Origin: Micromonospora sp. KC213
Lineage (GTDB): Bacteria; Actinomycetota; Actinomycetes; Mycobacteriales; Micromonosporaceae
NCBI RefSeq assembly: GCF_004348325.1
Contig: NZ_SMKF01000005.1
Coordinates: forward strand, 30,905 to 94,904
DNA: 64,000 nucleotides
Reading direction: 5' to 3'
Shown piece after piece: positions 62,223-64,000 of this stretch. The notes below the pieces were generated by a model. It was not told the origin of the DNA and made no database searches. It saw nothing but the letters and a program-made list of their open reading frames with translations. The position numbers and the translations under genes were made by a program. The first letter of the stretch is position 1, and every line of letters begins with the position of its first letter.

Positions 62223-64000
62223 TCAGCGCGGAAAGACCTCGAACTTCGGGGCCTTGCCGCTCGACGGGGGCACCCGGTAGTGGCGCAGCGTGAACCCCAT
62301 CATCTCGCGGAAGGCCGGCGCGGCCACCGTGCCGCCCTCACCGCCCGGGCTCCACACGAAGACCGCCACCACGTACCGGGGGTTCTCCGCCGGGGCCATT
62401 CCGATGAACGAGCCGACCTCGCCGGGCTGTTTGACGCCGTTCACCAGCCGCAAGCCGGTACCGGTCTTGCCGGCGACCCGGTAGCCGGGCACCGCGGCGG
62501 CCAGCCCGGTGGCGTGGTCGACGGTGGTCACCGCCTCCAGGATGGTGCGCAGCGCCTGGGCGTTGGCCGGGCTGAGCACCGACCGGGTGACCGGCGGCTG
62601 CGCCGGGGTACGGCGGCCGGTCTGCCCGTCGATGATCTCCTTGATCAGGCGCGGCTGGACGTAGGTGCCGTCGTTGGCGATGGCGGCGTACGCGGCGGCC
62701 ATCTGCAGCGGGGTGGCGTCGACGCTGTGCCCGATCGGCACCGACCCGTACGACGACCCGCTCCACTCCTCGGCGGGCAGCAGCCGCCCCGACGCCTCCC
62801 CCGGCATCCCGACCCCGGTGGGCTGCCCCAGCCCGAACCGCTTCTGGTAGTCGATGAGCCGGTCCCGGCCGAGCTTTTCGGCGATCTCGATGGTGCCGAC
62901 GTTGGAGGAGTAGGCCATCATGCCGGCCAGGCTCATCTGCCGGCCGTTGGCCGGGTGGGTGTCGCGGAAGGTGGTGTCGCCCATGGCGATGCTGTTGGCG
63001 ATCGGCATGGTGGTGTCCGGCGTGATCACCCCTTCCTGCAGCGCCGCGCCGAAGGTGATCGCCTTGTGCACCGAGCCCGGGTCGACCACGAAGCTGGTCG
63101 CGGCGTCCTCCCGGTCGGTGGGCTTGCTCGTTTCGGCGTTGGCCGCGTTGTAGGTGGGATGGCTGGCCTGTGCCAGCACCTCACCGGTCTTCGCGTCCAT
63201 CACGATCGCCGCACCCACGCTGCCCTGGGTCTGCGCCATCTGCCGGCCCAGCACCTGCTGCACCTGGTACTGCAGGTCGCGGTCGATGGTCAGCACCAGG
63301 GAGCTGCCGGGCTTGGCGGCCGTCGTCTCGCTGTAGCCGCCGGGGATCGGCGCGTTCAGGTCGCCCCGGCCGGCCTCGTAGACCCACCGGCCGTCCTCCC
63401 CTTCCAGCACGTCGTCGTAGCGTGCCTCCAGCCCCTCCAGGCCGGCCATGTCCTGGCTGGTGAAACCGACCAGGTTGGCCGCGAGGTCCCCACCGGGCAC
63501 CTCCCGCCGCTCGTCGCGGTGCACGCCGATGCCGGCCAGGTCCAGCGCCACGATCTGTTTGGCCTTGGCGATGTCCACCCCCCGGGCCAGGTACTGGAAC
63601 TGCGACTCGCCCCCGCCGGGCAACGCGCGCCGCTCCATCTTCTCCACCAGTTCGGACACGGGCACCCCGAGCAGCGGGGAGAGCTGCCGGGCGGTGGCCC
63701 CGCGGTCCTTGACCCGGGTCGGATCGGCGAAGACGTACCGTGCCTCGACGCTGCGGGCCAACGGCGCGCCGGTGCGGTCCAGGATCGCGCCGCGCGGGGC
63801 GGGCAGGTCGACCCGGACGGTCCGGAAGCCGAGGCCGCCGTCGGCGTACGCGGGGGTGTTGACGGTCTGGATGACGACCAGCCGGATCGCGATGACCGCG
63901 AAGAGCATCAGCACCAGCAGGGTGCCCAGCCGCAGCCGGCGACGCGGCTCGGCCAGTTTCGGCGGCCGGGGCCGGCGGCGGGAGGGGCGGCGGCCAGCGG
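62223..64000 (-). CDS. ftsI: Septal penicillin-binding protein FtsI (partial, N-terminus outside)
   Basis: 592 codons of a class B PBP; the start lies beyond base 64000. A basic cytoplasmic stretch (RRRPRPPKLAEPRRR) precedes the single membrane helix (GTLLVLMLFAVIAIRLVVI). The N-terminal PBP dimer domain covers the next ~180 residues. The transpeptidase triad is visible as SVHK (SxxK) in VDPGSVHKA, SSN in MMAYSSNVGT, and KTG in RVAGKTGTG. It crosslinks septal peptidoglycan with FtsW. Confidence 0.96.
   Translation of the reverse strand, partial: AGRRPSRRRPRPPKLAEPRRRLRLGTLLVLMLFAVIAIRLVVIQTVNTPAYADGGLGFRTVRVDLPAPRGAILDRTGAPLARSVEARYVFADPTRVKDRGATARQLSPLLGVPVSELVEKMERRALPGGGESQFQYLARGVDIAKAKQIVALDLAGIGVHRDERREVPGGDLAANLVGFTSQDMAGLEGLEARYDDVLEGEDGRWVYEAGRGDLNAPIPGGYSETTAAKPGSSLVLTIDRDLQYQVQQVLGRQMAQTQGSVGAAIVMDAKTGEVLAQASHPTYNAANAETSKPTDREDAATSFVVDPGSVHKAITFGAALQEGVITPDTTMPIANSIAMGDTTFRDTHPANGRQMSLAGMMAYSSNVGTIEIAEKLGRDRLIDYQKRFGLGQPTGVGMPGEASGRLLPAEEWSGSSYGSVPIGHSVDATPLQMAAAYAAIANDGTYVQPRLIKEIIDGQTGRRTPAQPPVTRSVLSPANAQALRTILEAVTTVDHATGLAAAVPGYRVAGKTGTGLRLVNGVKQPGEVGSFIGMAPAENPRYVVAVFVWSPGGEGGTVAAPAFREMMGFTLRHYRVPPSSGKAPKFEVFPR

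Overview
The window is chromosomal DNA of a very GC-rich actinomycete, most likely Micromonosporaceae and close to Micromonospora (inferred). Supporting signs are frequent GTG/TTG starts, ATGA/GTGA stop-start overlaps, many starts that look leaderless behind a TANNNT box, a bifunctional-type PriA in the his operon, a DivIVA/SepF/YggT division cluster, an IdeR-type iron box and a TIGR03085 DinB-like protein. There is no rRNA or tRNA gene, CRISPR array, phage or complete insertion sequence. It reads as a stable core region broken by small accessory cassettes.

Layout. 1-385: start of gltB. 532-2590: an acetyltransferase and a FAD monooxygenase. 2604-11305: lgt, trpCBA, then a second unit with a trp-region membrane protein, trpE and hisI; hisI is in one open frame with a nucleotidyltransferase-like domain. 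11376-17767: aldo/keto reductase with MerR, a divergent ABC-2 transporter with TetR, a lipoprotein, and a DeoR / deoxyribosyltransferase-like / NUDIX cassette. 17983-23321: a DUF2470 gene and a stand-alone rpsD flanking an iron box, then a two-gene ABC exporter. 23487-31404: a DinB-like protein, a terpene synthase, a long-chain acyl-CoA synthetase, LtrA, a MocR/YczE divergent pair and a hypothetical. 31549-39796: hisF, a quinone-reductase-like enzyme, ohr/ohrR, ridA, and the operon hisD-hisC-hisB-hisH-priA with two small membrane-protein genes. 39904-48717: a Lon-N protein, a ParA-like ATPase, rluD-type synthase, lspA, a DksA-type regulator, a CPA1 antiporter and small conserved genes. 48792-64000: division and cell wall cluster (divIVA, yggT, sepF, yggS, ftsZ, ftsQ, murC, murG, ftsW, mraY, murF, murE, ftsI), with murD absent from its usual slot between mraY and ftsW.

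How the genes work together. trpE, trpC, trpB and trpA make tryptophan from chorismate. No trpF is present, and PriA in the his operon probably supplies that isomerase, joining the two pathways. Ohr/OhrR form a peroxide sensor-effector pair. lgt and lspA serve lipoprotein maturation. The murE-to-ftsZ block makes and places septal peptidoglycan.

The most unusual signal is a family of roughly 60-bp modules, each carrying a ribosome binding site and a GTG start, placed exactly at the stop/start junctions of coupled gene pairs: two tandem copies before the ABC-2 permease, three before the second ABC exporter subunit (one copy frameshifted into a 20-codon minigene), and one diverged copy at hisC/hisB. 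Other notable points are the nucleotidyltransferase-HisI fusion, the iron box shared by an rpsD copy, a 36-bp concentric dyad at merR, and a textbook asymmetric ABC exporter.
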